Below, one piece after another: positions 41,881 through 50,138 of a DNA stretch of 64,000 nucleotides. The notes below the pieces were generated by a model. That model saw nothing but the letters and a program-made list of their open reading frames with translations. It did not search any database and had not been told where the DNA came from. Position numbers and translations under genes: made by a program. This stretch comes from an uncultured Oscillospiraceae bacterium (GTDB taxonomy: Bacteria; Bacillota; Clostridia; Oscillospirales; Oscillospiraceae): the NCBI GenBank assembly GCA_934565795.1, contig CAKTIM010000005.1, positions 62,001-126,000 of the forward strand, in the 5' to 3' direction. How positions within the stretch are numbered: position 1 is the first letter of the stretch; every line of letters starts with the position of its first letter.

Positions 41881-42435
41881 ATGAATGACGATCAAATCAT
41901 ACAGCTGTTCTTCGCCCGGAATGAGGATGCCATTGCGCAGACGGCCTGCCGGTATGGTGGGCGGCTGACGCGGCTTTCGGTCAACATCCTGCGAAGCAAT
42001 GAGGATGCCCAGGAGTGCGTCAACGACACCTATCTGCGGGCGTGGAATACGATCCCGCCCACAAGGCCGGGTCACCTGTTTGCGTATCTGGCGAAAATCT
42101 GCCGCTATCTCGCCCTTGACCGGCTGGACTGGGGCAATGCGGTCAAGCGCAGGGCGGAGGTCGTCGCGCTGACCCAGGAGATGGAGGAATGCATCCCGGG
42201 AGCCTGGCGGGAGCCGGGGGCGGAGGACACCGAGGTCAGCCGCCTGGTGGGAGCATTTCTGCAAAATCAGACCCGGGAGAATCGGATGATCTTTGTCAGG
42301 CGGTACTGGTATGGCGACAGTGTCAGCCAGATCGCCCAGCGCTATGAGGTCAGCCAGAGCGCCGTGCTGATGCGGCTGTCCCGGACGAGAAGCAAGCTGG
42401 CATCTTACTTAAAAAAGGAGGGCATTTCACTATGA
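41881..42435 (+). CDS. ECF-type RNA polymerase sigma factor
   Basis: A 184-residue sigma-70 family protein with region 2 (about 15-85, including NILRSNEDAQECVNDTYLRAWNTIPP) and region 4 (about 120-175, helix-turn-helix ISQIAQ-like VSQIAQRYEVSQSAVLMRLSRTR). It lacks regions 1 and 3, as ECF factors do. AGGAGG is 8 bases upstream of the ATG. The next gene overlaps its stop by ATGA and encodes an anchored protein that is probably its anti-sigma factor, so the pair should respond to an envelope signal. Its targets are unknown. Confidence 0.93.
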   Translation: MNDDQIIQLFFARNEDAIAQTACRYGGRLTRLSVNILRSNEDAQECVNDTYLRAWNTIPPTRPGHLFAYLAKICRYLALDRLDWGNAVKRRAEVVALTQEMEECIPGAWREPGAEDTEVSRLVGAFLQNQTRENRMIFVRRYWYGDSVSQIAQRYEVSQSAVLMRLSRTRSKLASYLKKEGISL

Positions 42436-43577
42436 CGGGAAAGGATATGTTAAGGGACATTCAGAATCTGGATGCGGCGATGATCGAAGAGGCGGAATTT
42501 GAAACATTCAAAGGAAGCAGGGCAGGCCTGTCGGGCAAGCGTAGGCTGCTGGTGCTGCTGGCGGCGGCGCTGGCTGTCGGCTCCATGATCGCGGCGGCGG
42601 CCTATACCCGCTGGTCGGCAACCATGCAGTTTGGTAGCTACGGCGGCGCTCAGCCCTCCGAGGAAATCAAAAAGCAGGCGGAGAAAACGGGCCTGTCCAT
42701 GATCCCCACTGGGACAGATGACGGCGGACAGGAGACGGTCAGCGCCACGGACAACGGCGTCACCATTACCCTGGCTCAAACGGTGATGGATCAGAACGGC
42801 GGCAAGGCGATTTTCCGTATCCAGGGCCTGAAGCTGGAGGAGGGACAATCCCCCTGGGCCTGGTATGACTATACCATCGACGGGAAGGACTGGACGCAGC
42901 TGGGGATAAGCGGCGGCTCCCAATTCTTTAACGGTACGACCCAGGACGAGGCAGGGAACTGGATTTACGTAAAGAATGGAGAGCCAGTTTCCGGCGGCTA
43001 TGATTATCAGCTGTCCGACGGAAGCATTGAATTCAGCTGTGACTTCAGCTGGGAAGGGAAGGACGTATTCGGAAAGGAAATGGTGTTCACCTTTACCGGC
43101 CTTGGTATCACGGGCGAAAAATTTGAGGATGAGGATATTATGACCACGCCGGGGAAATGGGAGCTGCGCTGGACGCTGCAGGGCAGCACGGAGGAGCCGA
43201 AGAAATGGATGCCCAACGCCAAAATCGGACATTGGGACATCACCCTTGTAGAGGCAGAAATCGGCCAGTACAGCATGAAGTTCACCTATCGGCTGGGAGA
43301 TGAGTACGCGGATGTGCTGGACTTTAATAAGCGGGAGGGGTGGGATCCCACCCCGGCGGGCATTCGCCTGAAGGATGGGACGGATACCCAGATCTTCGTC
43401 GGCTCCGGCAGCGGCGGATGGGATGCAGAGAACCATCTGTTCACAGAAACCCTGGGTTCCCTGGGTACCGTTCTCGACCCGGAGCAGATCGCGGGGCTGT
43501 ATTTCTACGCCGGATATGAGCTGAACGAAGAGGGCTTCCGGGTGGAGAAACCGTATTATTACATTTCCCTTGAATAA
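42432..43577 (+). CDS. DUF4179-like membrane protein, probable anti-sigma factor
   Basis: A 381-residue protein with a short cytoplasmic N-terminus (about 1-34), one membrane segment (about 35-55) and a long extracytoplasmic beta-rich domain. The N-terminal cytoplasmic part after MTGKDMLRDIQNLDAAMIEEAE would contact the sigma factor; the outer part (TDNGVTITLAQTVMDQNGGKAIFRIQ onwards) resembles DUF4179 domains of clostridial anti-sigma proteins. Start and sigma stop overlap (ATGA), a typical sign of a sigma/anti-sigma pair. The signal sensed is unknown. A terminator follows. Confidence 0.82.
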   Translation: MTGKDMLRDIQNLDAAMIEEAEFETFKGSRAGLSGKRRLLVLLAAALAVGSMIAAAAYTRWSATMQFGSYGGAQPSEEIKKQAEKTGLSMIPTGTDDGGQETVSATDNGVTITLAQTVMDQNGGKAIFRIQGLKLEEGQSPWAWYDYTIDGKDWTQLGISGGSQFFNGTTQDEAGNWIYVKNGEPVSGGYDYQLSDGSIEFSCDFSWEGKDVFGKEMVFTFTGLGITGEKFEDEDIMTTPGKWELRWTLQGSTEEPKKWMPNAKIGHWDITLVEAEIGQYSMKFTYRLGDEYADVLDFNKREGWDPTPAGIRLKDGTDTQIFVGSGSGGWDAENHLFTETLGSLGTVLDPEQIAGLYFYAGYELNEEGFRVEKPYYYISLE

Positions 43578-43585
43578 TTGATCGA

Positions 43586-43618
43586 AGGCAGGGCGGCGGG
43601 AACGGCGGCCCTGCCTTT
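43586..43618 (+). terminator. Terminator after the sigma/anti-sigma operon
   Basis: AGGCAGGGC (43586-43594) pairs with GCCCTGCCT (43608-43616), with a short T-rich tail. Confidence 0.7.
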
Positions 43619-43704
43619 GGCTGTTTCGGCACGCCCGGAACGGGCAGACAGCCGTATCCCCCCGGAGGGGATAAAAATGTATGGGGAATTCGGCCATCCC
43701 GCGG

Positions 43705-43733
43705 TTGACATTTGGGGTTGAAATTAGTACAAT
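43705..43733 (+). promoter_or_regulatory. Promoter of cooS-cooC-acsB
   Basis: TTGACA (43705-43710), 17-base spacer, TACAAT (43728-43733), one mismatch from consensus, about 70 bases before the start codon. It suggests strong expression from the housekeeping sigma factor. Confidence 0.88.
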
Positions 43734-43807
43734 AGCATCGATACATTGCGCAAATCTGTCGTTTCGTATCGGGTTGCATTAGAATATCTTTTTAGGAGGA
43801 AATCACA

Positions 43808-45712
43808 TTGAAGGATTGGGCATATCTGACCACTGTTGAAGAGATGGAGGCTGCCACAAATTCCTTGCTGGAGAACGGCAAGAAGGTTGGCGCTGACTCC
43901 TGGCAGCAGCGTGTCAAGAACCAGACTCCCCACTGCGGCTTCGGCGAGGCGGGCACCTGCTGCCGCATCTGCTCCATGGGCCCCTGCCGTATCACCCCCA
44001 AGAGCCCCCGGGGCATCTGCGGCTGTGACGTTCACGGCATCGTAGGCCGTAACTTCCTGCGCTTCACCGCCGGCGGCTCCGCCACCCACTCTGACCATGG
44101 CCGTGAGATCTGCCACACCCTGTATCAGGCCAAGGAGGGCGGCAACTATCAGGTCAAGGATCCTGAGAAGCTGATCCGCATCGCCAAGGAATGGGGCGTT
44201 GAGACCGAGGGCAAGGACATCTACGACCTGGCCCACGAGATCGCCGAGATGGCGCTGCTGGAGTACGGCAAGCCCTTCGGCACCCAGCGCTTCCTGAAGC
44301 GTGCTCCCGAGCACACCCAGAAGCTGTGGCACGAGGCGGGCATCGAGCCCCGGGCCATCGACCGGGAAGTTTCCACCGCGCTGCACATGACCCATATGGG
44401 TAACTCCTCCCTGCCGGAGGCGCTGATCCGCCAGTCCCTGCGCTGCGGCCTGTCCGACGGCTGGGGCGGCTCCATGGCAGGCACCGAGCTGTCCGACGTG
44501 CTGTTCGGCACCCCCAAGCCCGTTGACACCACCGCCAACATCGGCGTGATGGAGAAGGACATGGTCAACATCATCGTCCATGGCCACGATCCCAGCCTGT
44601 CCGAGATGATCGTTTACTACGCCAACGATCCCGAGATGATCGCCCTGGCAAAGTCCGTGGGCGCCAAGGGCATCAACATTGCCGGCGTCTGCTGCACCGC
44701 CAACGAGGTCGCCATGCGTCACGGCATCCCCATGGCCGGTAACTTCCTGAGCCAGGAGAACGTGGTGCTCACCGGCGCCTGCGAGGCCATCGTGGTAGAC
44801 GTGCAGTGCATCTTCCCCGCTCTGGGACCCCTGTCCAAGTGCTTCCATACCAAATTCATCACCACCTCCCCCATCTGCCGGATGCCCGACTCCGAGTTCA
44901 TCCAGTTCTCCGCCGAGAGCGCCGGAGAGAACGCCAAGGCGATCGTGAAGATGGCGGTCGAGAACTTCAAGAACCGCGACCAGAGCATGGTCAACATTCC
45001 GAATCAGAAGCAGAACGCCCGCGTCGGCTACTCCGTTGAGGCCATCAAGAAGGTCCTGGACGGCGTCGCCAACTCCCAGGTGGACGAGTTCGGCACCACC
45101 AAGCCCCTGGTGGAGTGCGTCCACTCCGGCGTCCTGCGGGGCGCAGTGGCCATGGTCGGCTGCAACAACCCCAAGGTTCGTCCCGACACCGCCCACATCG
45201 AGCTGATGAAGAAGCTGCTGGAGAACGACATCATCCTGATCGTTTCCGGCTGCTCCGCCCAGGCTGCCGCCAAGGCCGGCCTGCTGGATCCCGTCAACGC
45301 CAAGGAATACTGCGGCGACGGCCTGAAGCGCGTGTGCGAGCTGGCGGGCATTCCTCCTGTGCTGCACATGGGCTCCTGCGTGGATATTTCCCGTATGATG
45401 ATCCTGGCCTCCGACATTGCCAAGGACTGGGGCATCAACATTTCCCAGGTCCCCGTGGTGGGCTGCGCCCCCGAATGGATGTCCGAGAAGGCCGTGTCCA
45501 TCGGCAACTACGTGGTGGCCACCGGCATCGATACCTTCCTGGGTGTTGACCCCTATACCAAGGGCTCCTCCGAGGTCACCGCGCTGCTCCAGGGTGAGCA
45601 CGGCATCAAGGACTGGGTCGAGGCCAACTACACCGTGGAGCTGGACATCGACAAGCTGGGCGACCTGATGATCGAGCGCATCGAGCAGAAGCGCGCTGCA
45701 CTGGGCATCTAA
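43808..45712 (+). CDS. cooS: Anaerobic carbon monoxide dehydrogenase, catalytic subunit
   Basis: A 634-residue Ni-Fe-S enzyme interconverting CO and CO2. Cluster-binding cysteines are in order: C43 and C51 (D-cluster), C52, C55, C60 and C71/C73 (B-cluster, CRICSMGPC then GICGC), then the C-cluster ligands and active-site residues H258/H260 in VHGHDP, C295/C296 in GVCCTANE, C334 in DVQC, C452 in VGCNNP, C482 in SGCSAQ and C524 in GSCVD. The length is normal. The start is TTG at 43808, placed 8 bases after AGGAGG; the next residues (KDWAYLTT) fit the family start. It is followed by its nickel-insertion gene and acsB. Confidence 0.97.
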   Translation: MKDWAYLTTVEEMEAATNSLLENGKKVGADSWQQRVKNQTPHCGFGEAGTCCRICSMGPCRITPKSPRGICGCDVHGIVGRNFLRFTAGGSATHSDHGREICHTLYQAKEGGNYQVKDPEKLIRIAKEWGVETEGKDIYDLAHEIAEMALLEYGKPFGTQRFLKRAPEHTQKLWHEAGIEPRAIDREVSTALHMTHMGNSSLPEALIRQSLRCGLSDGWGGSMAGTELSDVLFGTPKPVDTTANIGVMEKDMVNIIVHGHDPSLSEMIVYYANDPEMIALAKSVGAKGINIAGVCCTANEVAMRHGIPMAGNFLSQENVVLTGACEAIVVDVQCIFPALGPLSKCFHTKFITTSPICRMPDSEFIQFSAESAGENAKAIVKMAVENFKNRDQSMVNIPNQKQNARVGYSVEAIKKVLDGVANSQVDEFGTTKPLVECVHSGVLRGAVAMVGCNNPKVRPDTAHIELMKKLLENDIILIVSGCSAQAAAKAGLLDPVNAKEYCGDGLKRVCELAGIPPVLHMGSCVDISRMMILASDIAKDWGINISQVPVVGCAPEWMSEKAVSIGNYVVATGIDTFLGVDPYTKGSSEVTALLQGEHGIKDWVEANYTVELDIDKLGDLMIERIEQKRAALGI

Positions 45713-45724
45713 GAGGCGTTTCCC

Positions 45725-46495
45725 ATGAAAGTTGCCATTACCGGCAAAGGCGGCGTGGGCAAGACCACCCTGTCGTCCACCTTGGCGCGGCTGTATGCCG
45801 ATGAAGGCCGGGTCGTCCTGGCCGCCGATGTGGACCCGGATGCAAACCTGGGCCTGGCTCTGGGCATGAGCCAGGAGGAAGTGGATCAAATCGTCCCCAT
45901 CTCCAAGATGCGCACCCTGGTAGAGGAGCGCACGGGAGCCGACCCCTCCAACAAGTTTTACAAGCTGAATCCCTATGTGGCGGACATCCCCGAGAAGTTT
46001 GCCAAGGATATCAACGGCGTGAAGCTGCTGGTGATGGGTACGGTGGATGTGGGCGGCAGCGGCTGCGTCTGCCCGGAGCATGTGATGCTCAAGGCCATTC
46101 TGTCCAGCCTGACCTATCGCAAGGACGATGTGGTCATCATGGACATGGAGGCCGGGCTGGAGCATCTGGGCCGCGGCACCGCGTCCAACATGGATCAGTT
46201 CATCGTGGTCATTGAGCCGGGCGCACGCTCGGTGCAGACCTACCGCAACGTAAAGCGGCTGGCCAGCGACCTGGGCGTGAAGCGCGTCCGGGTGGTGGCC
46301 AACAAGATCCGGGACGAGCGGGATGAGGAATTCATCCGCCGCTCCATCCCGGAGGAGGACTTCCTGGGCTTTATCCACTATAACCCCGAGATCATGGATG
46401 CAGACCGGCAGGGGAAATCTCCCTATGATTTCTGCCCCGCAGCCATCGAGGAAATTCGGAACATAAAAGCGATTTTGGATCGTGATGAAATTTAG
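45725..46495 (+). CDS. cooC: CODH nickel-insertion ATPase CooC
   Basis: A 256-residue MinD/ParA-like ATPase. The deviant Walker A is GKGGVGKTT (residues 7-15), the switch region is in DVDPDANLG (about 35-43), and a metal-binding CxC pair is C114/C116 in GSGCVCPEH, the position where CooC dimers hold nickel. DMEAGLEHLGRG is the Walker B area. The protein matures the C-cluster of CODH and may also serve acetyl-CoA synthase. It is 12 bases after cooS and 11 before acsB, in one transcript. Confidence 0.95.
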   Translation: MKVAITGKGGVGKTTLSSTLARLYADEGRVVLAADVDPDANLGLALGMSQEEVDQIVPISKMRTLVEERTGADPSNKFYKLNPYVADIPEKFAKDINGVKLLVMGTVDVGGSGCVCPEHVMLKAILSSLTYRKDDVVIMDMEAGLEHLGRGTASNMDQFIVVIEPGARSVQTYRNVKRLASDLGVKRVRVVANKIRDERDEEFIRRSIPEEDFLGFIHYNPEIMDADRQGKSPYDFCPAAIEEIRNIKAILDRDEI

Positions 46496-46506
46496 GAGGA
46501 AAAACT

Positions 46507-48639
46507 GTGACACTTTTTGACAGAGTTTTTGGCGGTAACGACTACAATTACGACCGTACCGTAGCCGCCATTGATAGCGCCATCGCCCAGTACGGCGAGG
46601 GCGAAAGCGTGTCCTTCCCCGACACCGCTTACAGCCTGCCCTGCTACTATGCAGTGACCGGCGAAAAGATCACCACCCTGGGCGAGATGAAGGCCGCCAT
46701 GGACACCATCAAGGCCAAGATGACCCGCAACAACCGCCTGCACGACGCCTTCGAGTCCGGCATCGCCTCCGCCCTGTGCGCGGAGTTCCTGGAGGCGCTG
46801 AAGTACATCCACGGCGCGACCCCCTATGAGGAGCCCCTGCTGGGCCACCTGTCCGATGCCTTCGTCCGTGAGCTGGGCGTGCCCCTGGTCACCGGCGATA
46901 TCCCCGGCGTGGCCGTTATCATCGGCGGCGCTGACGATCCCAAGGAGACCATCGCGCTGGTCAAGTCCTATCAGGGCCAGGGCATCCTGGTCACCCTGAC
47001 CGGCGAGTGCTGCAAGCAGCTGGCTGACGCGGGCTACAAGACCGGCACCAACGTCCGCGTGTGCCCCCTGGGCATGGAGACCCAGAGCGTGATCCACGTG
47101 GTGTCCGTGGCGCTGCGTGCTGCCCTAATCTTCGGCAACATCCAGCCCGGCGACTTCAAGGCCCTGGCCAAGTACACCATGGATCGTGTCCGCGCCTTTG
47201 TCAACGCCTACAAGCCCCTGTCCGATGAGACCGTGTCCTACGGCGCGGGCGCCATCTGCCTGGGCTTCCCCGTTATCTCCAACGAGACCGAGAACATGTT
47301 CCGTGTTCCCAAGTCCCTGATCCAGCAGTTGGACACCTCCAAGTGGAACGCCACCTCTCTGGAGGCCCGGGACATCAAGATCAAGATCACCAACATCGAT
47401 ATCCCCGTGGCCTTTGCCTCCGCCTTCGAGGGCGAGATTATCCGCCGGGGCGATATGCAGGTGGAAGTGGACGGCTCCCGTGTGGACTGCTTCGAGCTGG
47501 TGCAGACCAAGGACGCCAGCGAGGTAGAGGATCACAAGATCATCGTGGACGGCCCGGAGATCGGCGACGTCCCCGTGGGCTCCAAGATCTCCCTGTCCTA
47601 CACCATCGAGGTGGCAGGCAAGGCCATGCAGCCCGACTTCGAGTCCGTCATGGAGCGTAAGATCCACTCCTGGCTGAACTGCATCGAGGGCGTGATGCAC
47701 ACCGGCCAGCGCGATATGATCCGCATCCGTATCAGCAAGGCCGACTTTGAGGCCGGCTTCAAGTTCAAGCACCTCGGCGAGGTGCTGTACGCCAAGGTCA
47801 AGAGCGAGTTCGAGGCCGTGGTGGACAAGTGCCAGGTCACCATCGTGGTGGACCCCGAGAAGAACAAGGCTCTGCGGGCCGGTGCCAACGAGGTCTTCGA
47901 CCGCCGCGACGCCCGTCTGGCCTCCATGACCGACGAGTCTGTGGAGCAGTTCTATACCTGCATCATGTGCCAGGCCTTCTCTCCCAGCCACGTGTGCATC
48001 GTCACCCCCGAGCGTCTGGGCCTGTGCGGCGCGGTGTCCTGGCTGGATGCCAAGGCCACCAAGGAGCTGGATCCCAACGGCCCCTGCCAGATCGTTCCCA
48101 AGACCGGCTGCACCGACGAGCGCCTGGGCGCTTACGAGTCCGTCAATGAGGCGGTCTCCAAGTACTCCCACGGCGCGCTGGAGCGCGTGACCCTGTACTC
48201 CCTGTTCCAGGATCCCATGACCTCCTGCGGCTGCTTCGAGTGTATCTGCGGCGTGGAGCCTGTCTCCATGGGCGTGGTCATCACCTGCCGTGAGCACGCG
48301 GGCATGACCCCCCTGGGCATGACCTTCTCCGAGATGGCCTCCATGACCGGCGGCGGCGTTCAGACCCCCGGCTTCATGGGCCACGGCAAGCACTTCATTG
48401 CCTCCAAGAAATTCATCGCCGCCGAGGGCGGCCTGGGCCGTATCGTCTGGCTGCCCAAGATGCTGAAGGATCAGATGCGCGAGCGTCTGGACGCGGCAGC
48501 CAAGGAACTGTACGATGTGGATAACTTCACCGACATGATCGCCGATGAGACCATCTGCACCGAGGACCCCGAGGCCCTGCTGAACTACCTGAGCGAGGTC
48601 GGCCACCCCGTCCTGTCCATGGAACCCTTCGATATGTAA
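46507..48639 (+). CDS. acsB: CO-methylating acetyl-CoA synthase (bacterial type)
   Basis: A 710-residue enzyme that joins CO, a methyl group from the corrinoid iron-sulfur protein and CoA into acetyl-CoA. All A-cluster cysteines are present: C485, C488, C497 and C507 for the Fe4S4 cubane and C574-G575-C576 for the distal nickel; every one is shifted by exactly 21 from the Moorella numbering, so no ligand is lost. The N-terminal domain that contacts CODH is present, so this is the bacterial and not the short archaeal form. The start is GTG, 8 bases after AGGAGG. Genes for the corrinoid protein (acsC, acsD) and methyltransferase (acsE) are not in the window. Confidence 0.97.
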   Translation: MTLFDRVFGGNDYNYDRTVAAIDSAIAQYGEGESVSFPDTAYSLPCYYAVTGEKITTLGEMKAAMDTIKAKMTRNNRLHDAFESGIASALCAEFLEALKYIHGATPYEEPLLGHLSDAFVRELGVPLVTGDIPGVAVIIGGADDPKETIALVKSYQGQGILVTLTGECCKQLADAGYKTGTNVRVCPLGMETQSVIHVVSVALRAALIFGNIQPGDFKALAKYTMDRVRAFVNAYKPLSDETVSYGAGAICLGFPVISNETENMFRVPKSLIQQLDTSKWNATSLEARDIKIKITNIDIPVAFASAFEGEIIRRGDMQVEVDGSRVDCFELVQTKDASEVEDHKIIVDGPEIGDVPVGSKISLSYTIEVAGKAMQPDFESVMERKIHSWLNCIEGVMHTGQRDMIRIRISKADFEAGFKFKHLGEVLYAKVKSEFEAVVDKCQVTIVVDPEKNKALRAGANEVFDRRDARLASMTDESVEQFYTCIMCQAFSPSHVCIVTPERLGLCGAVSWLDAKATKELDPNGPCQIVPKTGCTDERLGAYESVNEAVSKYSHGALERVTLYSLFQDPMTSCGCFECICGVEPVSMGVVITCREHAGMTPLGMTFSEMASMTGGGVQTPGFMGHGKHFIASKKFIAAEGGLGRIVWLPKMLKDQMRERLDAAAKELYDVDNFTDMIADETICTEDPEALLNYLSEVGHPVLSMEPFDM

Positions 48640-48648
48640 CATAACCCA

Positions 48649-48675
48649 CCGCCCCGAGGCATTGCCTCGGGGCGG
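48649..48675 (+). terminator. Hairpin after acsB
   Basis: CCGCCCCGAGGC (48649-48660) pairs perfectly with GCCTCGGGGCGG (48664-48675). There is no T-run, but transcription would then meet a second hairpin at 48695-48728. Confidence 0.7.
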
Positions 48676-48694
48676 TAGTCGTCCGGGCAAAATA

Positions 48695-48728
48695 AAATCC
48701 GCACATTCTTTACAGAGTGTGCGGATTT
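48695..48728. terminator. Bidirectional terminator between acsB and the minus-strand genes
   Basis: AAATCCGCACA (48695-48705) pairs with TGTGCGGATTT (48718-48728), with T-rich tracts on both sides. It serves both convergent units. Confidence 0.85.
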
Positions 48729-48729
48729 C

Positions 48730-49062
48730 TTATTTTACTCGTCTGGCCTTGGCGGCTGCCGCCTTGGCGTCGGCGATCAGCTCCTGCTGCTGGCGGGTGG
48801 CAAAGGGTTCCAGCCGGGCCAGGTGATTGTAGCGGCTGAACATGATCATTCTGCGCTTGCTGCGCACTGCCTCGCTTCTGGTGGTGAGGATGATGTGGGC
48901 GCACTCCTTGATGATTTTGCAGTCATTGGAAATGATCTGCTGGGTGGCCTTTTCGTATTTTTTGACATCCGGCTTGTCAGGCAGCTTACACCCGGAGGCG
49001 AACAGCGCCCGGCCCCAGGCCTTTTTATCGTGGCGGCCGCCTAAAAACGCAAGTAAAGACAA
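48730..49062 (-). CDS. Small basic protein of unknown function
   Basis: A 110-residue protein that I do not recognise. It is basic and helical, with a hydrophobic first ten residues (MSLLAFLGG), two separate cysteines, and an Ala/Lys/Arg-rich end (ADAKAAAAKARRVK) that could bind nucleic acid. The reading frame is bracketed by an extended -10 promoter at 49140 and a terminator at its stop codon, which supports a real gene. The proposed start is TTG at 49062 after ATGGGG; the ribosome binding site is poor and the true start may be further in. It stands alone. Confidence 0.6.
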   Translation of the reverse strand: MSLLAFLGGRHDKKAWGRALFASGCKLPDKPDVKKYEKATQQIISNDCKIIKECAHIILTTRSEAVRSKRRMIMFSRYNHLARLEPFATRQQQELIADAKAAAAKARRVK

Positions 49063-49139
49063 GCTGAAACCCCATTTCTATCTATATTCGCCGGGACAAC
49101 ACCCAATTAGGTTGTTACAATCCCTTCGTGGCTGTAGCC

Positions 49140-49148
49140 ATTATAGCA
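49140..49148 (-). promoter_or_regulatory. Extended -10 promoter of the small basic protein gene
   Basis: On the minus strand TGCTATAAT, a perfect extended -10; no clear -35. The leader is about 70 bases and starts with a small GGCT/AGCC hairpin. Confidence 0.6.
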
Positions 49149-49247
49149 TGAAATCTGTGAAATAAACAGGACAATTTCTGGAAAATTTGGAGCTGTCCCC
49201 ATTTTGGCAGGAAAAACCCCATACAGCGGCGCTTTGTGTGCGCTGCC

Positions 49248-50138
49248 TCAGTCTGCCATATAGGCGCAGTCCCGGTCACGGATCAGCATGGGGGTGAACA
49301 GTGGCCGCTGGAAGAGCTGCACAAAGCGGGGGCACTTGACCAGGAAAGCATAGTAGACATTGTAGCCGCAGCCCAGCATGGTCTCGGTATTGCCCATGCC
49401 CTTGGCCAGGATCACGTCGGCCTGCTCCAGCGCGGTCTTAGCCTCCTGGCTCAGCAGCTCCAGCTGGGTGCCCGCGACCCGGTTGCCGTTGTCGATCACC
49501 GGGAACGGCAGTCCCACGGCGGCGGCATCCTCCCGGGTGGCGTCGTTCTGAGTCACGGAGCCGCGCACACAGAAGGTGATCTCCAGCTGGGGATACCGCT
49601 TTTTCAGCGTCTCCGCAAGCACACGGTCAAAGCCGATCTCCCCGGCGTTGTCCGTCAGGTACAGCAGCCGCTCTGCCGTTTCCAGATCCTGACGAAGGGC
49701 GTCAAAGGTGGCCCCGGTGACATCGATATCCTTGGCCCCGGACAGCATTTCATCCAGCTTCTCATAGCTAACATTGCCCTGCAGCGCGGAAAAATCCAGG
49801 TAATTCCCAAGGATAGCAAATTGCAGCCCTGCCAGCACCGGGTCTTGTGCCGCCTCTACCCGGCGACGGATATCATCCAGTCGCTCCAGCACGAAGCGGT
49901 TGGAATCAAGCTTCTCCTGGCGGAACCGATCCAGCTCCAGGCCGTACATCTGGTGCAGCAGATCGGCGACCTGGGGGCCGAACCAGGGGGAGGGGACGCC
50001 CGCCGGTGCGTCAATATACATCTGCATGATCTTTTTGAGGAATTCCGTGGTTTTTGCCTCATTCCCCAGAGGACGCACCAGCTCGGCGTTGCGCCGCAGA
50101 TAGCACTGGATGCAATAGGAATCCACCGCGAGGCTCAT
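49248..50138 (-). CDS. DUF89 / ARMT1-like damage-control phosphatase
   Basis: A 296-residue protein of the DUF89 family. Key motifs are DSYCIQCYLRR at the N-terminus, LYLTDNAGEIGFDRVL (about 159-174, with the metal-binding Asp and Asn) and the late ILAKGMGNTETM. Family members are metal-dependent phosphatases that remove damaged or side-product phosphometabolites, for example sugar phosphates. The gene overlaps the HAD phosphatase gene upstream by ATGA, so two phosphatases are coupled in an operon with uridine kinase and glutamate racemase. The substrate is unknown. Confidence 0.87.
   Translation of the reverse strand: MSLAVDSYCIQCYLRRNAELVRPLGNEAKTTEFLKKIMQMYIDAPAGVPSPWFGPQVADLLHQMYGLELDRFRQEKLDSNRFVLERLDDIRRRVEAAQDPVLAGLQFAILGNYLDFSALQGNVSYEKLDEMLSGAKDIDVTGATFDALRQDLETAERLLYLTDNAGEIGFDRVLAETLKKRYPQLEITFCVRGSVTQNDATREDAAAVGLPFPVIDNGNRVAGTQLELLSQEAKTALEQADVILAKGMGNTETMLGCGYNVYYAFLVKCPRFVQLFQRPLFTPMLIRDRDCAYMAD

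Noticed and set aside
43724..46513. Open minus-strand frame of 929 codons across cooS and cooC
   Set aside because: Antisense to two certain genes, His/Gly/Leu-rich without motifs; a codon-bias artefact.
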